Shown here: one piece after another, positions 33,982 to 42,336 of the stretch | How the letters are laid out: every line of letters starts with the position of its first letter | Numbering within the stretch: the stretch's first letter is position 1 | NCBI RefSeq assembly: GCF_029428875.1 | Contig: NZ_JAJSOO010000001.1 | Coordinates: 7,102,501-7,166,500 of the forward strand | DNA: 64,000 nucleotides | From: Streptomyces sp. JH34 | GTDB taxonomy: Bacteria; Actinomycetota; Actinomycetes; Streptomycetales; Streptomycetaceae | Direction: 5' to 3' | Notes under the pieces: generated by a model | Databases searched by the model: none | What the model was told of the DNA's origin: nothing | What the model saw: the letters and a program-made list of their open reading frames with translations, nothing else | Program-made: the position numbers and the translations under genes

Positions 33982-34650
33982 CTACCGCTCGTCGGCCGGC
34001 AGGTTCCGCCCAGATGTCCGGCCGGCGGGCTGCTCCCTCCGACCGGACCTGCGGAACACCCGCATCCCGATGAGGACGAGGAGAGCGAGGCCGGCTGCCG
34101 CGAGGACGACCTTGGAATAGGTGGACACGTATCCGGAGACCACCTCCCACCGCTCGCCGAGAAAGAAGCCGGCCAGGACGAACGCCGTGTTCCACAGTGC
34201 GCTGCCCAGAGTGGTCAACGTGAGGAAGACCGGAAGGGGCATACGCTCCACTCCCGCCGGAATCGAGATGAGACTGCGGAACACCGGGATCATCCGGCCG
34301 AAGAAGACTGCTTTGGTGCCGTGGCGTTCGAACCACGCCTCCGTCCTCTCGATGTCCGTGACCTTCACCAGCGGGACCTTGGTCGCGAGGGTGACCATCC
34401 GGTCGCGTCCCAGGGCGGCGCCGATTCCGTACAGTGCGAGTGCGCCGACGACCGATCCGATGGTCGTCCACACCAGAGCCGCGTAGAGCCCCATCCCGCC
34501 GACGCTCGCGGTGAAGCCTGCCAAGGGGAGGATCACCTCGCTGGGCAACGGCGGGAAGATGTTCTCCAGCGCGATGGCCAGCCCGGCCCCCGGCGCCCCG
34601 AGGGAGCTCATCAAGTCGGTCACCCATCGGGTCGCGCCACTGTCGATCAT
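33982..34650 (-). CDS. DedA family membrane protein
   Basis: Polytopic DedA/SNARE-associated family protein of 222 residues. Key marks: LENIFPPLPSEVILPLAG (conserved Glu and Pro in the first re-entrant loop), FGRMIPVFRSLISIPAGVERMP (the G-R-x-P-x-x-R motif with conserved arginines), and four to five hydrophobic stretches. DedA proteins help recycle undecaprenyl phosphate and related lipids across the membrane. The ATG of MIDSGATRW is preferred because a -10-like TAGCGT ends 7 bases upstream (leaderless form); a GTG three codons earlier is an alternative. Two CCTGAAG repeats upstream suggest control by a response regulator. A second DedA gene is at the right end of the window. Confidence 0.9.
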   Translation of the reverse strand: MIDSGATRWVTDLMSSLGAPGAGLAIALENIFPPLPSEVILPLAGFTASVGGMGLYAALVWTTIGSVVGALALYGIGAALGRDRMVTLATKVPLVKVTDIERTEAWFERHGTKAVFFGRMIPVFRSLISIPAGVERMPLPVFLTLTTLGSALWNTAFVLAGFFLGERWEVVSGYVSTYSKVVLAAAGLALLVLIGMRVFRRSGRREQPAGRTSGRNLPADER

Positions 34651-34657
34651 GCGGGCC

Positions 34658-34691
34658 ACGCTAGCGATCCCAACCTGAAGGCATCCTGAAG
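34658..34691 (-). promoter_or_regulatory. DedA promoter with 11-bp direct repeat CCTGAAG
   Basis: On the plus strand CCTGAAG at 34674-34680 and 34685-34691 are direct repeats one helical turn apart, upstream of TAGCGT (34663-34658, minus strand). This is the layout used by OmpR-type response regulators to activate leaderless promoters. Confidence 0.5.
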
Positions 34692-34737
34692 CGGTCCGGC
34701 CGACGATCCAGCCGGCGGGAGGAGCCCGGGGCCCGCC

Positions 34738-34761
34738 CGGTGGCCGGCTTCCCGGCCACCG
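34738..34761 (-). terminator. 10-bp perfect hairpin after the MHS transporter
   Basis: CGGTGGCCGG (34738-34747) and CCGGCCACCG (34752-34761) pair around CTTC immediately after the stop codon. Confidence 0.75.
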
Positions 34762-36333
34762 TCAGCTCTTGCGGTCGTCCCCGCCCCACGGGTGCCGCAT
34801 CCGGATCCACACGTCACGGGCCTGCCGTCCCGCTCGTGTCCGGCTGTGTGCGACGAGCACCCGCGCTTGTTCCGGGGTCTCCACCATGGGCCCGGAACCG
34901 CGCAGCGGCTTGCCCGCCGTCTCGTGCAGGAAGAAGGAGGAGATGAGTCCGACGACGCCGGCCACCATGAGGTAGTACGCCGGAACCATGTCGTTGCCGG
35001 TCGCCTCGACGAGGGCGGAGGCGAACAGCGGGGTGGTCCCGCCGAACAACGACACGGAGATGTTGAAGGCGATCGACAGGGCGCCGTAGCGGATACGCGT
35101 CGGGAACAGCGCCGGCAGCGTCGACGCGGACGTCCCCGCGAAGCAGACCAGGAGCAGTCCGAGAATGCCGCACCCGAACGCCGGCAGCAGGATGCCGCCC
35201 TCCCGGATGAGCAGGAAGGCCGGGATCGCGAACACGATGAGCGCCGCGCTCCCGGCCATGAAGACCGGTCGCCGGCCCCACCGGTCCGACGACCTGCCGA
35301 CCGCTGTGATCATCAGCACCACGAGGAGCATGGTCCCGAGGACCAGGAGCTGCGAGGCCGTCTCCGGTTCGCCGAGCGTCTCGGCCATGTACGTCGGCAG
35401 GTAGGAGGTCACCATGTAGTTCGTGACGTTGTAGAGCAGCACCAGACCCATGCAGATGAGCACCGCCTGCCAGTGCTTGGTGAAGATCTCCTTCAGCCGG
35501 CCCTTGCCGGACTGACGTGCCTGTTCGACGGGGTCACCCTCCGACAGGGCTTCGGCCTGGGCTTCCTCCTCACGCTGGAAGACGGGGGTCTCCTCGAGCT
35601 TCAGCCGCATGTAGAGACCGATCAGGCCGAGTGGTCCCGCGACGAAGAACGGGATGCGCCACCCCCAGTCCGTCAGCCCCTCCGTACCGATCGTCGCCGT
35701 CAGCACGGTGACGAGGCCGGACCCCAGCGAGTAGCCGACGAAGGTGCCGAAGTCCAGCCAGCTGCCGAGGAAGCCGCGGCGCTTGTCCGGCGCGTACTCG
35801 GCGATGTACGTCGTGGCGCCGGCGTACTCGCCACCGGTGGAGAACCCCTGTACCAGCCGGCACACCAACAGCAGCAGAGGGGCGGCGAATCCGATCGTCG
35901 CGTAGGAAGGGAGGAAGCCGACCGCGAACGTGCTCGCCGCCATCATGATCATGGTGACCGCGAGGACCTTCTGGCGTCCCACCCGGTCACCGAGCGGGCC
36001 GAAGACCAGTCCGCCGAGCGGCCGTACGAGGAAGGCGGCGGCGAACGTCGCGAACGTGGACACCACCTGCGCGCCCGGCGAACTCGACGGGAAGAAGACT
36101 TTGCCGAGGGTGCCCGCCAGGTAGGCGTAGACACCGAAGTCGAACCACTCCATCGTGTTTCCGAGCGCAGCCGCCGTCACGGCTCGGCGTACCTTCGGTG
36201 GATCGGTGACCGTCACGTCCTCGGCGGTCAGGGCCTTCTTGCGGCGCCGCAGGAGCGTCCGCACCATCTGGTCCGTCGCCCTCCGGTCACCCCGGCGCCG
36301 GGGAACGCGCGGCTGTCGTTTCGGTCCCGGCAT
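34762..36333 (-). CDS. MFS transporter, metabolite:H+ symporter (ProP-like) family
   Basis: A 523-residue major facilitator with 12 membrane segments, of the MHS group. Signature parts are AVTAAALGNTMEWFDFGVYAYLAG, the loop FGPLGDRVGRQKVLA between helices 2 and 3, CRLVQGFSTGGEYAGATTYIAEYAPDKRRGFLGS in helix 4-5, and RSSDRWGRRPVFM in the second half. Relatives carry proline/betaine, dicarboxylates or shikimate; ProP-like osmolyte uptake is likely from overall layout but not proven. The 40-residue N-terminus is Arg-rich. Two starts are possible (36333 and MVRTLLRRR at 36267). The C-terminal tail has no coiled coil of the E. coli ProP type. Confidence 0.9.
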   Translation of the reverse strand: MPGPKRQPRVPRRRGDRRATDQMVRTLLRRRKKALTAEDVTVTDPPKVRRAVTAAALGNTMEWFDFGVYAYLAGTLGKVFFPSSSPGAQVVSTFATFAAAFLVRPLGGLVFGPLGDRVGRQKVLAVTMIMMAASTFAVGFLPSYATIGFAAPLLLLVCRLVQGFSTGGEYAGATTYIAEYAPDKRRGFLGSWLDFGTFVGYSLGSGLVTVLTATIGTEGLTDWGWRIPFFVAGPLGLIGLYMRLKLEETPVFQREEEAQAEALSEGDPVEQARQSGKGRLKEIFTKHWQAVLICMGLVLLYNVTNYMVTSYLPTYMAETLGEPETASQLLVLGTMLLVVLMITAVGRSSDRWGRRPVFMAGSAALIVFAIPAFLLIREGGILLPAFGCGILGLLLVCFAGTSASTLPALFPTRIRYGALSIAFNISVSLFGGTTPLFASALVEATGNDMVPAYYLMVAGVVGLISSFFLHETAGKPLRGSGPMVETPEQARVLVAHSRTRAGRQARDVWIRMRHPWGGDDRKS

Positions 36334-36950
36334 GAATGCCCTGCCCTCCGCTGTAGCACTGATCGTTTCGTCGTACCAGTCGGCGCCGTCCTCCTGTCAT
36401 CACCGGCAGGCCCACCTTCTCCGCCTTGCCTTCGGAACGCTGTGCGACTGTGCCGAAGGGGTGAGCCAGGCGACCCGTATGGACGACGCAGGTGTTCACC
36501 GGAGTGCGCTCGGCCGAGTCGAGTCGCGGGGGTGAGGCCGATGCCGATATCCGCTTACGCGCCCGGGCAACGACGACTTCTTCATCCTGAGCCGCGACCT
36601 CGTGTCCTCGCCTCACTGGCCCGTCACCGGTTCACGAACGTCGTGGGGGACGCGCCACTCCACGAGTGTGCCGACGGCCGGAGGCTGAAAGCGGGCGGCG
36701 GCACGCAGTGGCGGGCATGGGCGACGTCCCACCACCTGGCGGTGGTGACTGCGGAGCTCGCGACCTGGGCATCTCCGACTGGTTCCGTGGCCTCTGGGCA
36801 TGGATGGTGACGCTCTCCGGGAAGCATGCCGCGGATCCGGGCTCCGGTGGTGCCCACTTGCCGCCCGGCGTGTGATCAGGTCCCGCTCCATGAGCAGCCC
36901 CACCGCGCGCGCCGCCGCGAACGTGCGGAGGGGCCGGAGGTCCGCCACCC
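36334..36950. other. 617-base region with no supported gene
   Basis: Open frames occur on both strands but none has a ribosome-binding site with protein-like composition or a family I recognise. The promoter of the MHS transporter lies at the left edge. Confidence 0.4.
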
Positions 36951-37427
36951 TCACATGTTCTCGGCGCCGGCTCTGATGGCTTCGCGGATGCGGAAGTACG
37001 TGCCGCAGCGACAGATGTTGCGGATGCCGTCCAGGTCGGCCTCGGTCACCTCGCGGCCTTCCTCCGCTGCCCGGCGTACGACCGCGACGGCTGCCATGAT
37101 CTGACCGGGCTGGCAGTAGCCGCACTGGGCGACATCCTGGTCGAGCCATGCCCGCTGCATCGGGTGCAAGTCCTCGGCCACCGTGCCCGCCAGCCCCTCG
37201 ATCGTCGTCACCTCGTCGGTCGGCGTCAGCCTCCCCACCGGAATCGCGCACGGATTCACCGCCTTGCCGTTGAGGTGGCTGGTGCACGCCTTGCAGACGT
37301 TGATGCCGCAGCCGTACTTCGGACCGGTGACGCCCAGGACGTCACGCAGCACCCACAAAAGCCGCACGTCGTCGTCGATGTCCACGGTGACCTGCTCGCC
37401 GTTGAGGCGGAATGTCTGCTCGGGCAC
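36951..37427 (-). CDS. oxiA: (2Fe-2S) subunit of molybdenum hydroxylase, OxiA-like
   Basis: Small iron-sulfur subunit (158 residues) of a xanthine-oxidase-family dehydrogenase. The plant-type cluster ligands are in KYGCGINVCKACTSHLNGK with the fourth cysteine at VNPCAIPV; the second cluster uses CGYCQPGQIM and NICRCGTYFRIREAI. It starts at a GTG 16 bases after the stop of the large subunit, so both are co-expressed. With the upstream lcp this copies the lcp-oxiB-oxiA order described in rubber-degrading Streptomyces sp. K30, where OxiAB oxidises the aldehydes released from rubber. The symbol rests on that context; isoquinoline 1-oxidoreductase alpha subunit is the nearest generic name. Confidence 0.85.
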   Translation of the reverse strand: MPEQTFRLNGEQVTVDIDDDVRLLWVLRDVLGVTGPKYGCGINVCKACTSHLNGKAVNPCAIPVGRLTPTDEVTTIEGLAGTVAEDLHPMQRAWLDQDVAQCGYCQPGQIMAAVAVVRRAAEEGREVTEADLDGIRNICRCGTYFRIREAIRAGAENM

Positions 37428-37442
37428 GAAAAACTCCTCACA

Positions 37443-39764
37443 TCAGTAAGCGTGGTCCAGGCCATCTGTCGGGGACTGCGGGACAGGTGGGGTCGTCGGC
37501 TTCGGCTCGAAGGAAAGCGTGCCGTGGTTGATGGGGAACGTGGTGGGCATCGTTCCGGTCGCGCGGCCGTACGCGCAGGCGACCGCGGCCATCGACGCGG
37601 CGACCCCGAGCTCTCCCGCACCACCGGGCTTCCCCGTGGTGTCGGGCATGATGACGACGTCCAGCTCGGGCGGCGTGTTCCATTGCCTGGTGTAGAAGTA
37701 GTTGTCCCAGCTCGCCTCCAGGAAGTACCCGTCGCGCAGGTGCAGGCTGGAGGTCAGGGCCAGCGCGATGCCGTCCATGGCGCAGCCCGTCATCTGTGCC
37801 TCGAGTCCGCGCGGGTTGACGGTGAGGCCGGCGTCGACGGCGACGACCACCTTGGTGACGCGGGGCCCGGTGACACCGTCGCGGACGGGGCGGTTGACGG
37901 TCTCGGGCCGGCAGTCGATCTCCACCAGGACCGCGCTGACCGCGTGGTACTCGGAGTGGAACGCGATGCCCTGCGCCGTACCGTCCGGCATCGGTCTGCC
38001 CCAGCGCCCGACCTCGGCCACCTTCTCCAGCACGGCGGTGGACCGCTCGTCCTTGAGGGCGTCGCGCCGGAACCGACAGGGGTCCTTCCCCGTCTTCGAC
38101 GCCAGCTTGTCGATCATGAGTTCCCGGGCGCAGGTGACGTCGGGGGAGTAGACGTTGCGCATGCTGCCCGTGTTGAAGCCCTTGTCGGTCTCGTTCAGCA
38201 GACGGCTGCTGACACCGAAGTCGTACGGCATCGACTGGGAGAGCTGGAAGAAGGTCTCCGAGAATCCGAGATCGGCCACCGGCAGCCTCGCGGCCATGGC
38301 GGTGAGAATCTCCCCGAAGCCGTGGCCCAGGTCCGTGGCCACGCTGGTGTGCCGCTGCTTGTAGCTGAGGACGGTGTCTCCGACGTAGGCGATGCGCACG
38401 CGGGACGTGGCCATGGGATGGGTACGCCCCTGACGGGAGTCGTCGGCGCGATGCCACATCAGTTTGACCGGTTTCCCGATCTTCCGGGAGACCTCCACCG
38501 CTTCCAACGCGGCGTCGAAGAAGAGCTTACGTCCGAAGGAGCCGCCGCCCTCGGTGACATGGACCGTCACCGCGCCGAGCGGCAGCCCGAGTTCGGCGGC
38601 GATCGCCTGCTTCGCGACGATCGGCGCTTTGAGGCTGGACCAGACCTCGGCACGGTCGGGCCTTACGTCGGCAATGGCACAGTTGGTCTCCAGCGCACTG
38701 TTGCTGCGGAAGTGGAAGGTGAACCTGCCCTCCACGCTCGGAGTCAGTGGCGGGAGTCCCAGGGGAATCTCGGCGGCAGCCAGTTCCTGACGTACGGTCT
38801 CGTCGGACTTGCCCTCCGCGCTCCCGGGCTCCCACGACACACGGAGAGCGCGTACGCCGTCGATGCACTGGCCGAAGGTTCGGGCGCGCACGGCCACACC
38901 GGTGGTGATCACGACTACGTCGGTGACACCTGGCATGGCCCGGACCTCATCGGCGTTGGCTACGGATCCGACCTTTCCGTTGATGGTCGGCGGACGGCAC
39001 ACCATGGTCGGGGCTGCGCCCGGGACGGCGAGGTCCATGGCGAACTTCTTCCGGCCGGTGACCGCGTCGAGGGCGTCGATCCGTCCCTGCGGCCGACCGA
39101 TGACGGTGAACTGCCCGGGTGACTTGAGTGCGGTGCTGACCTGCCGGGTCCGTAGGCCCGCTGCCTTCTCGGCCAGTGCGCCGATGGTGGTGCTCCTGCC
39201 TGCAGGGCCCGTGATCACCCCCGCTCTGATGGTGAGTTCCGTGACGGCGGCGTCGAGTGCGACCGCGGCGGCTTCGAGTAGTCGGCCGCGCGCGATGGCG
39301 GCTGCCACCCGGACGGGCGTGTAGGTCGCGATGGTCGTGTTGGACCCGCCGGTGAGCTGGTTGAAGACGAGTTCCGGGCGCGCGTCTGCCAGAGTGACCC
39401 GGACGTCGGCGAGCGGTACGTCCATTTCCTCGGCGATGAGCATGGCCGTCGAGGTGGTGATGCCCTGTCCCACCTCGGCCCGCGGCAACGCGAAGGACAC
39501 CGTGTCGTCCGTGTGGACCTGGACCGTGATCAGACCGGAGGTCGGCAGGGCGGCCGCGGACATGACGTCGTTGAGGTCGACCAGTTCCGTGATGTCCGCA
39601 GAAGGGATGCCCCCCGAGGTTTCGTCGGCCCGGGCCTCCGCGGCGGGCACGAGTTCGGCGGCCGTCACCAGCGTCGGTGCTGCCAGTACATATCCCAGGA
39701 ACCGTCGTCTGCCCAGAGCAGGGCTGTCGGAGGAAGGCCGGGCGGGACGGTCAGCACCAGGCAT
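37443..39764 (-). CDS. oxiB: Molybdopterin-binding subunit of aldehyde dehydrogenase, OxiB-like
   Basis: Large subunit (773 residues) of a molybdenum hydroxylase of the isoquinoline 1-oxidoreductase beta type. A Tat signal GRRRFLGYVLAAP near residue 18 directs export of the folded enzyme with its small subunit. Molybdopterin-contacting motifs include VTEGGGSFGRKLFFDAALEAV and the late GGAGELGVAASMAAVACAYG, whose Glu is the catalytic base. HPMATSRVRIAYVGD and NTGSMRNVYSP are further family blocks. The stop is 15 bases before the small-subunit GTG. Together with lcp it should convert rubber-derived aldehydes to acids. A terminator separates it from lcp, so the pair may have its own promoter in the 220-base gap. 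Confidence 0.9.
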   Translation of the reverse strand: MPGADRPARPSSDSPALGRRRFLGYVLAAPTLVTAAELVPAAEARADETSGGIPSADITELVDLNDVMSAAALPTSGLITVQVHTDDTVSFALPRAEVGQGITTSTAMLIAEEMDVPLADVRVTLADARPELVFNQLTGGSNTTIATYTPVRVAAAIARGRLLEAAAVALDAAVTELTIRAGVITGPAGRSTTIGALAEKAAGLRTRQVSTALKSPGQFTVIGRPQGRIDALDAVTGRKKFAMDLAVPGAAPTMVCRPPTINGKVGSVANADEVRAMPGVTDVVVITTGVAVRARTFGQCIDGVRALRVSWEPGSAEGKSDETVRQELAAAEIPLGLPPLTPSVEGRFTFHFRSNSALETNCAIADVRPDRAEVWSSLKAPIVAKQAIAAELGLPLGAVTVHVTEGGGSFGRKLFFDAALEAVEVSRKIGKPVKLMWHRADDSRQGRTHPMATSRVRIAYVGDTVLSYKQRHTSVATDLGHGFGEILTAMAARLPVADLGFSETFFQLSQSMPYDFGVSSRLLNETDKGFNTGSMRNVYSPDVTCARELMIDKLASKTGKDPCRFRRDALKDERSTAVLEKVAEVGRWGRPMPDGTAQGIAFHSEYHAVSAVLVEIDCRPETVNRPVRDGVTGPRVTKVVVAVDAGLTVNPRGLEAQMTGCAMDGIALALTSSLHLRDGYFLEASWDNYFYTRQWNTPPELDVVIMPDTTGKPGGAGELGVAASMAAVACAYGRATGTMPTTFPINHGTLSFEPKPTTPPVPQSPTDGLDHAY

Positions 39765-39911
39765 GGGCTGCCTCTTCTCCTATGTGCCTCTGCGGAGTTG
39801 GGTATCCGGGGGTCTGGGGGAGGCATCGACGTGTCTTCCCGCTGCGCTGCGATCTCGTCGACGGCTGCATGTGTGCGGTTCGGCTCCGGGTGGGGTGACG
39901 GGGCAGTGGGT

Positions 39912-39941
39912 CGCCAGGGGCGGTGGGGGCCGCCCCTGGCG
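39912..39941 (-). terminator. 12-bp perfect hairpin after lcp
   Basis: CGCCAGGGGCGG (39912-39923) pairs with CCGCCCCTGGCG (39930-39941), loop TGGGGG, 43 bases past the lcp stop. Confidence 0.75.
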
Positions 39942-39983
39942 GTGACGGGCGGTTGCCCGCAAGGGGGTTGGCGTCCGTGTCGT

Positions 39984-41207
39984 TCAGGAGGGGCGGTTCA
40001 TGTCCGGGATGTCGATGGCGATGGGCCGGCCCTCGGCGAGGAAGAGCAGGACGAACCTACGGAGCGCTTCCTCCAGTGTCCAGAGGACCGCGGGGACGGC
40101 GGGAATGGGTATCAGACCTTCACGGAAGGCCACGAGCAGCGGCCAGGCCGTCGCGATCAGCCGTTCCAGGACAGGCTGCTTGGACAGGCCGATCATGTCT
40201 CCGACCTCGCCGCCCAGTGTGTACCTGGAGAACGCGCTGATCAGAGGGCGTGTGAGCCCGGCGTCGAGCTCGGCCACGATACCGAGGAGGACTTCTGTCA
40301 GTGCTTCCCCCTCGGGAGTGTGGCCGAGGATCGGATCGAGGACCTGCTTCGACTGGGCGTTGGCCGCGTCCCAGGTGGCGGGGATGTACTCGTCGCTGAC
40401 GCCGAGCATGTGCGCGCTCACCTGCCACACGTGGAGATACGCCTCGGAATCAGCGGTGCCGACCCGGACACCCCACTCCTTCATCTTGCTCATGACGAAG
40501 GTGGCCAGGCTGTGCCAGGTGACCATGATGTCGGCCTGGCTGATCGGGATCTTCTGGCCGCCGCTGGTCTGTGACCAGGCGGGGGACTGCGGCAGCAGGT
40601 GGCGCACGGCGGCGTGCACCATGCGGGTCTTCACGGCGGTGACGATCATCGAGCCCTGCGGCAGGTAGGCGTCGAGGTCCCCGATGTCGTAGCCGAGCCG
40701 CGCGGTCTTGGCGATGCGGTCCTTCATGTCGGCGCCACCCTTGGAGTAGTACACGGCGCGTGACTCCCTGGGTATGGCGGTACTCATCAGGCCACTGCCG
40801 AGGCCGTACAGAGCCCCCACGTAGATCCCCTTGGTCTTGCTGAACCGAGCGCCGCGGTCGAGCCGCGCCTTGTCCGCCCAGGACGGCATGCGACGGGCGC
40901 TCTCCATGAACTCCCGCAGGTCCCCCGGGAGTCCGTCGGGCAACGGCTGGTCGTTCCGCGTCCATTGCTTGAGCAGCGCGTTGACCCTGGACACCTCGCC
41001 GCGGTCGATCACTGCCGCGAGTACCGGGTCGGCTTCCTCGTCCCACACGTACTCCGGATCGACCCCCACGCCCGTGCCTGCCACCGACGCGCTGGGTGAC
41101 CACGTCCACAGAGGCCGGGCGAGGGCCGGCGAAGCCGCCCCCAGCGCCCCGACGGCCCCCAGGGCCCCGCCCGCCATCAACATCTTGCGCCTGCTGAGTC
41201 CGTCCAT
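39984..41207 (-). CDS. lcp: Latex clearing protein (rubber dioxygenase)
   Basis: Secreted b-type haem dioxygenase (407 residues) that cuts poly(cis-1,4-isoprene) into oligo-isoprenoid aldehydes. A Tat signal (SRRKMLMAGGALGAVGALG, cut after ALA) opens the protein. Active-site residues fall at the numbers known for Lcp of Streptomyces K30: Glu148 (AIPRESR), Arg164, Lys167 and Thr168 (RIAKT), Arg195, haem ligand His198 and Arg202 (TRMVHAAVRH). The fold is the DUF2236/MpaB oxygenase type. AAGGAG lies 9 bases before the ATG. Downstream oxiB-oxiA should process the products. A decayed second lcp lies 230 bases upstream, and imperfect AACGTG repeats fill the space between. Confidence 0.94.
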   Translation of the reverse strand: MDGLSRRKMLMAGGALGAVGALGAASPALARPLWTWSPSASVAGTGVGVDPEYVWDEEADPVLAAVIDRGEVSRVNALLKQWTRNDQPLPDGLPGDLREFMESARRMPSWADKARLDRGARFSKTKGIYVGALYGLGSGLMSTAIPRESRAVYYSKGGADMKDRIAKTARLGYDIGDLDAYLPQGSMIVTAVKTRMVHAAVRHLLPQSPAWSQTSGGQKIPISQADIMVTWHSLATFVMSKMKEWGVRVGTADSEAYLHVWQVSAHMLGVSDEYIPATWDAANAQSKQVLDPILGHTPEGEALTEVLLGIVAELDAGLTRPLISAFSRYTLGGEVGDMIGLSKQPVLERLIATAWPLLVAFREGLIPIPAVPAVLWTLEEALRRFVLLFLAEGRPIAIDIPDMNRPS

Positions 41208-41244
41208 TGTCCTGAACTCCTTCGTGAGTCCTGATCGATGAGAA

Positions 41245-41318
41245 CCGTGCCGTGACGTGTGAAACGTGACGTGCGGAAACGTGAAGTGCGAACGTGGACG
41301 TGCGAGCCGTGAGCCGTG
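41245..41318. repeat. Degenerate tandem repeats AACGTG(A/G)-GTGCG upstream of lcp
   Basis: Units such as GAAACGTGACGTGCG, GAAACGTGAAGTGCG and GAACGTGGACGTGCG follow each other, fading into GAGCCGTG copies. They lie in the lcp promoter/leader and may be an activator array or replication slippage. Confidence 0.55.
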
Positions 41319-41435
41319 GTCTGCGAGTCGCGAAGCGCGACATGAGACGTCGCGGAACGGCGTCCGGCACCGGTGCGGGTCCCGCTCACGCGAATGGATC
41401 TCCGGTGCCCGGTCTCGCGGTTCGCCTCACACGGA

Positions 41436-41621
41436 GGCTCGTCCCGGCGACACGGTCCTCCATGTCGGCCCCGTCCCTGGAGTGGTGGACGGAGCGCGCT
41501 TCCCTGGGGACGGCGGTGCCCACGGTGACCGGGCACCCGCCGGCGACGCGGCCCCCAACGCCCCCACGGCACCTGAGGCTCCGCCCGTCATCGACATCTC
41601 GCGCCTGTTGAGTCCATCCAT
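41436..41621 (-). pseudogene. Decayed second copy of lcp
   Basis: Starts MDGLNRREMSMTGGASGAV, GALGAASPAGARS, clearly the Tat signal of lcp (with an equally similar ribosome-binding site region), then jumps after about 112 missing codons and a frameshift to TAVPREARSVHHSRDGADM with EDRVAGTS, matching residues 144-170 of the intact Lcp. The haem-ligand part and the rest are gone. It is a tandem duplicate reduced to a remnant. Confidence 0.82.
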
Positions 41622-41970
41622 CGCCTCGAACTCCTCCTCGAGTCCTTCAGCCTGACGTTCTTCGACTCGTACAATGAAACACACGCGGCATCTCTGTAAC
41701 ACCAGGGGAGCACAGGCAGGGTGGGAACGCCAGGGTCTTTTCGAAAGTCAGGCGACGTCGGCGGGATCCGGCCTGTGGGCCTCACGGTGCCCTCCGGCGC
41801 CACATCCCGTGCCGGTACCCGTTCTCGGCGCACGCCGGCCGACCCGGTCGCATCGCCAGGTCTGCGACCGTGGGCCGGCGTACGCCACTCGGCAGCCACC
41901 GCCGGCCGTCATCTGCTCCTCGGAAGCGAAGGGTCCTCGCCCGTCCGGGAGTGGCCCGGGTCTTCGAGCG
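41622..41970. other. 350-base region with no supported gene
   Basis: I see no gene, terminator-grade hairpin or operator that stands out. Confidence 0.35.
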
Positions 41971-42183
41971 TCACTCGATGGCCCGGTATTCAGGGGACGG
42001 GTGGGTCAGCTCGGGGAGTTCCACCACGTATCGATTTCCATGCGGGGCCGGCATCGCCCAGTGCCACGCCTCGACGTGAAAGGCGAGTCCATGGAACGGG
42101 GTGTCGTCCGTCTCGTACGGGTAGCGCTCCAGGGCGGCTTCCCGAGCCTGGGTCGGCGTCAGCCCACCGTGATGCTGCATCAC
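41971..42183 (-). CDS. Small conserved protein, unknown
   Basis: A 70-residue protein from GTG-ATG: GGLTPTQAREAALERYPYET, DDTPFHGLAFHVEAWHWAMP, then HGNRYVVELPELTHPSPEYRAIE. Four tryptophan/histidine positions in FHVEAWHWAMP and the ending VVELPE suggest a small beta-rich fold. I believe similar short proteins occur in other Streptomyces, but no family name is known to me. There is no strong ribosome-binding site. It lies downstream of argB on the same strand (154 bases) and could share its transcript. Confidence 0.55.
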   Translation of the reverse strand: MMQHHGGLTPTQAREAALERYPYETDDTPFHGLAFHVEAWHWAMPAPHGNRYVVELPELTHPSPEYRAIE

Positions 42184-42336
42184 CCATGCGTAGCCAGGGC
42201 GTAGGTGACCGTCAAGGAGCCAGGCTTCCGGAGCGGCCTGGACTCCGAGCCGCCGGTCCCAGCCGGATCGAGGTATCCACTCACCCGGAGGCAGAAGAAG
42301 CGCGCGGCTGACGTGCCGCGACCCCGTGGTCGAGCG

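Noticed and set aside
34792..36810. 670-codon plus-strand frame opposite the MHS transporter
   Set aside because: Charged, low-complexity shadow of the transporter gene; no start signal.
36334..36950. Several short frames between the MHS transporter and oxiA
   Set aside because: None shows a family motif, start signal or consistent codon bias.
37164..39122. 650-codon plus-strand frame opposite oxiB
   Set aside because: Shadow of oxiB; typical antisense composition.
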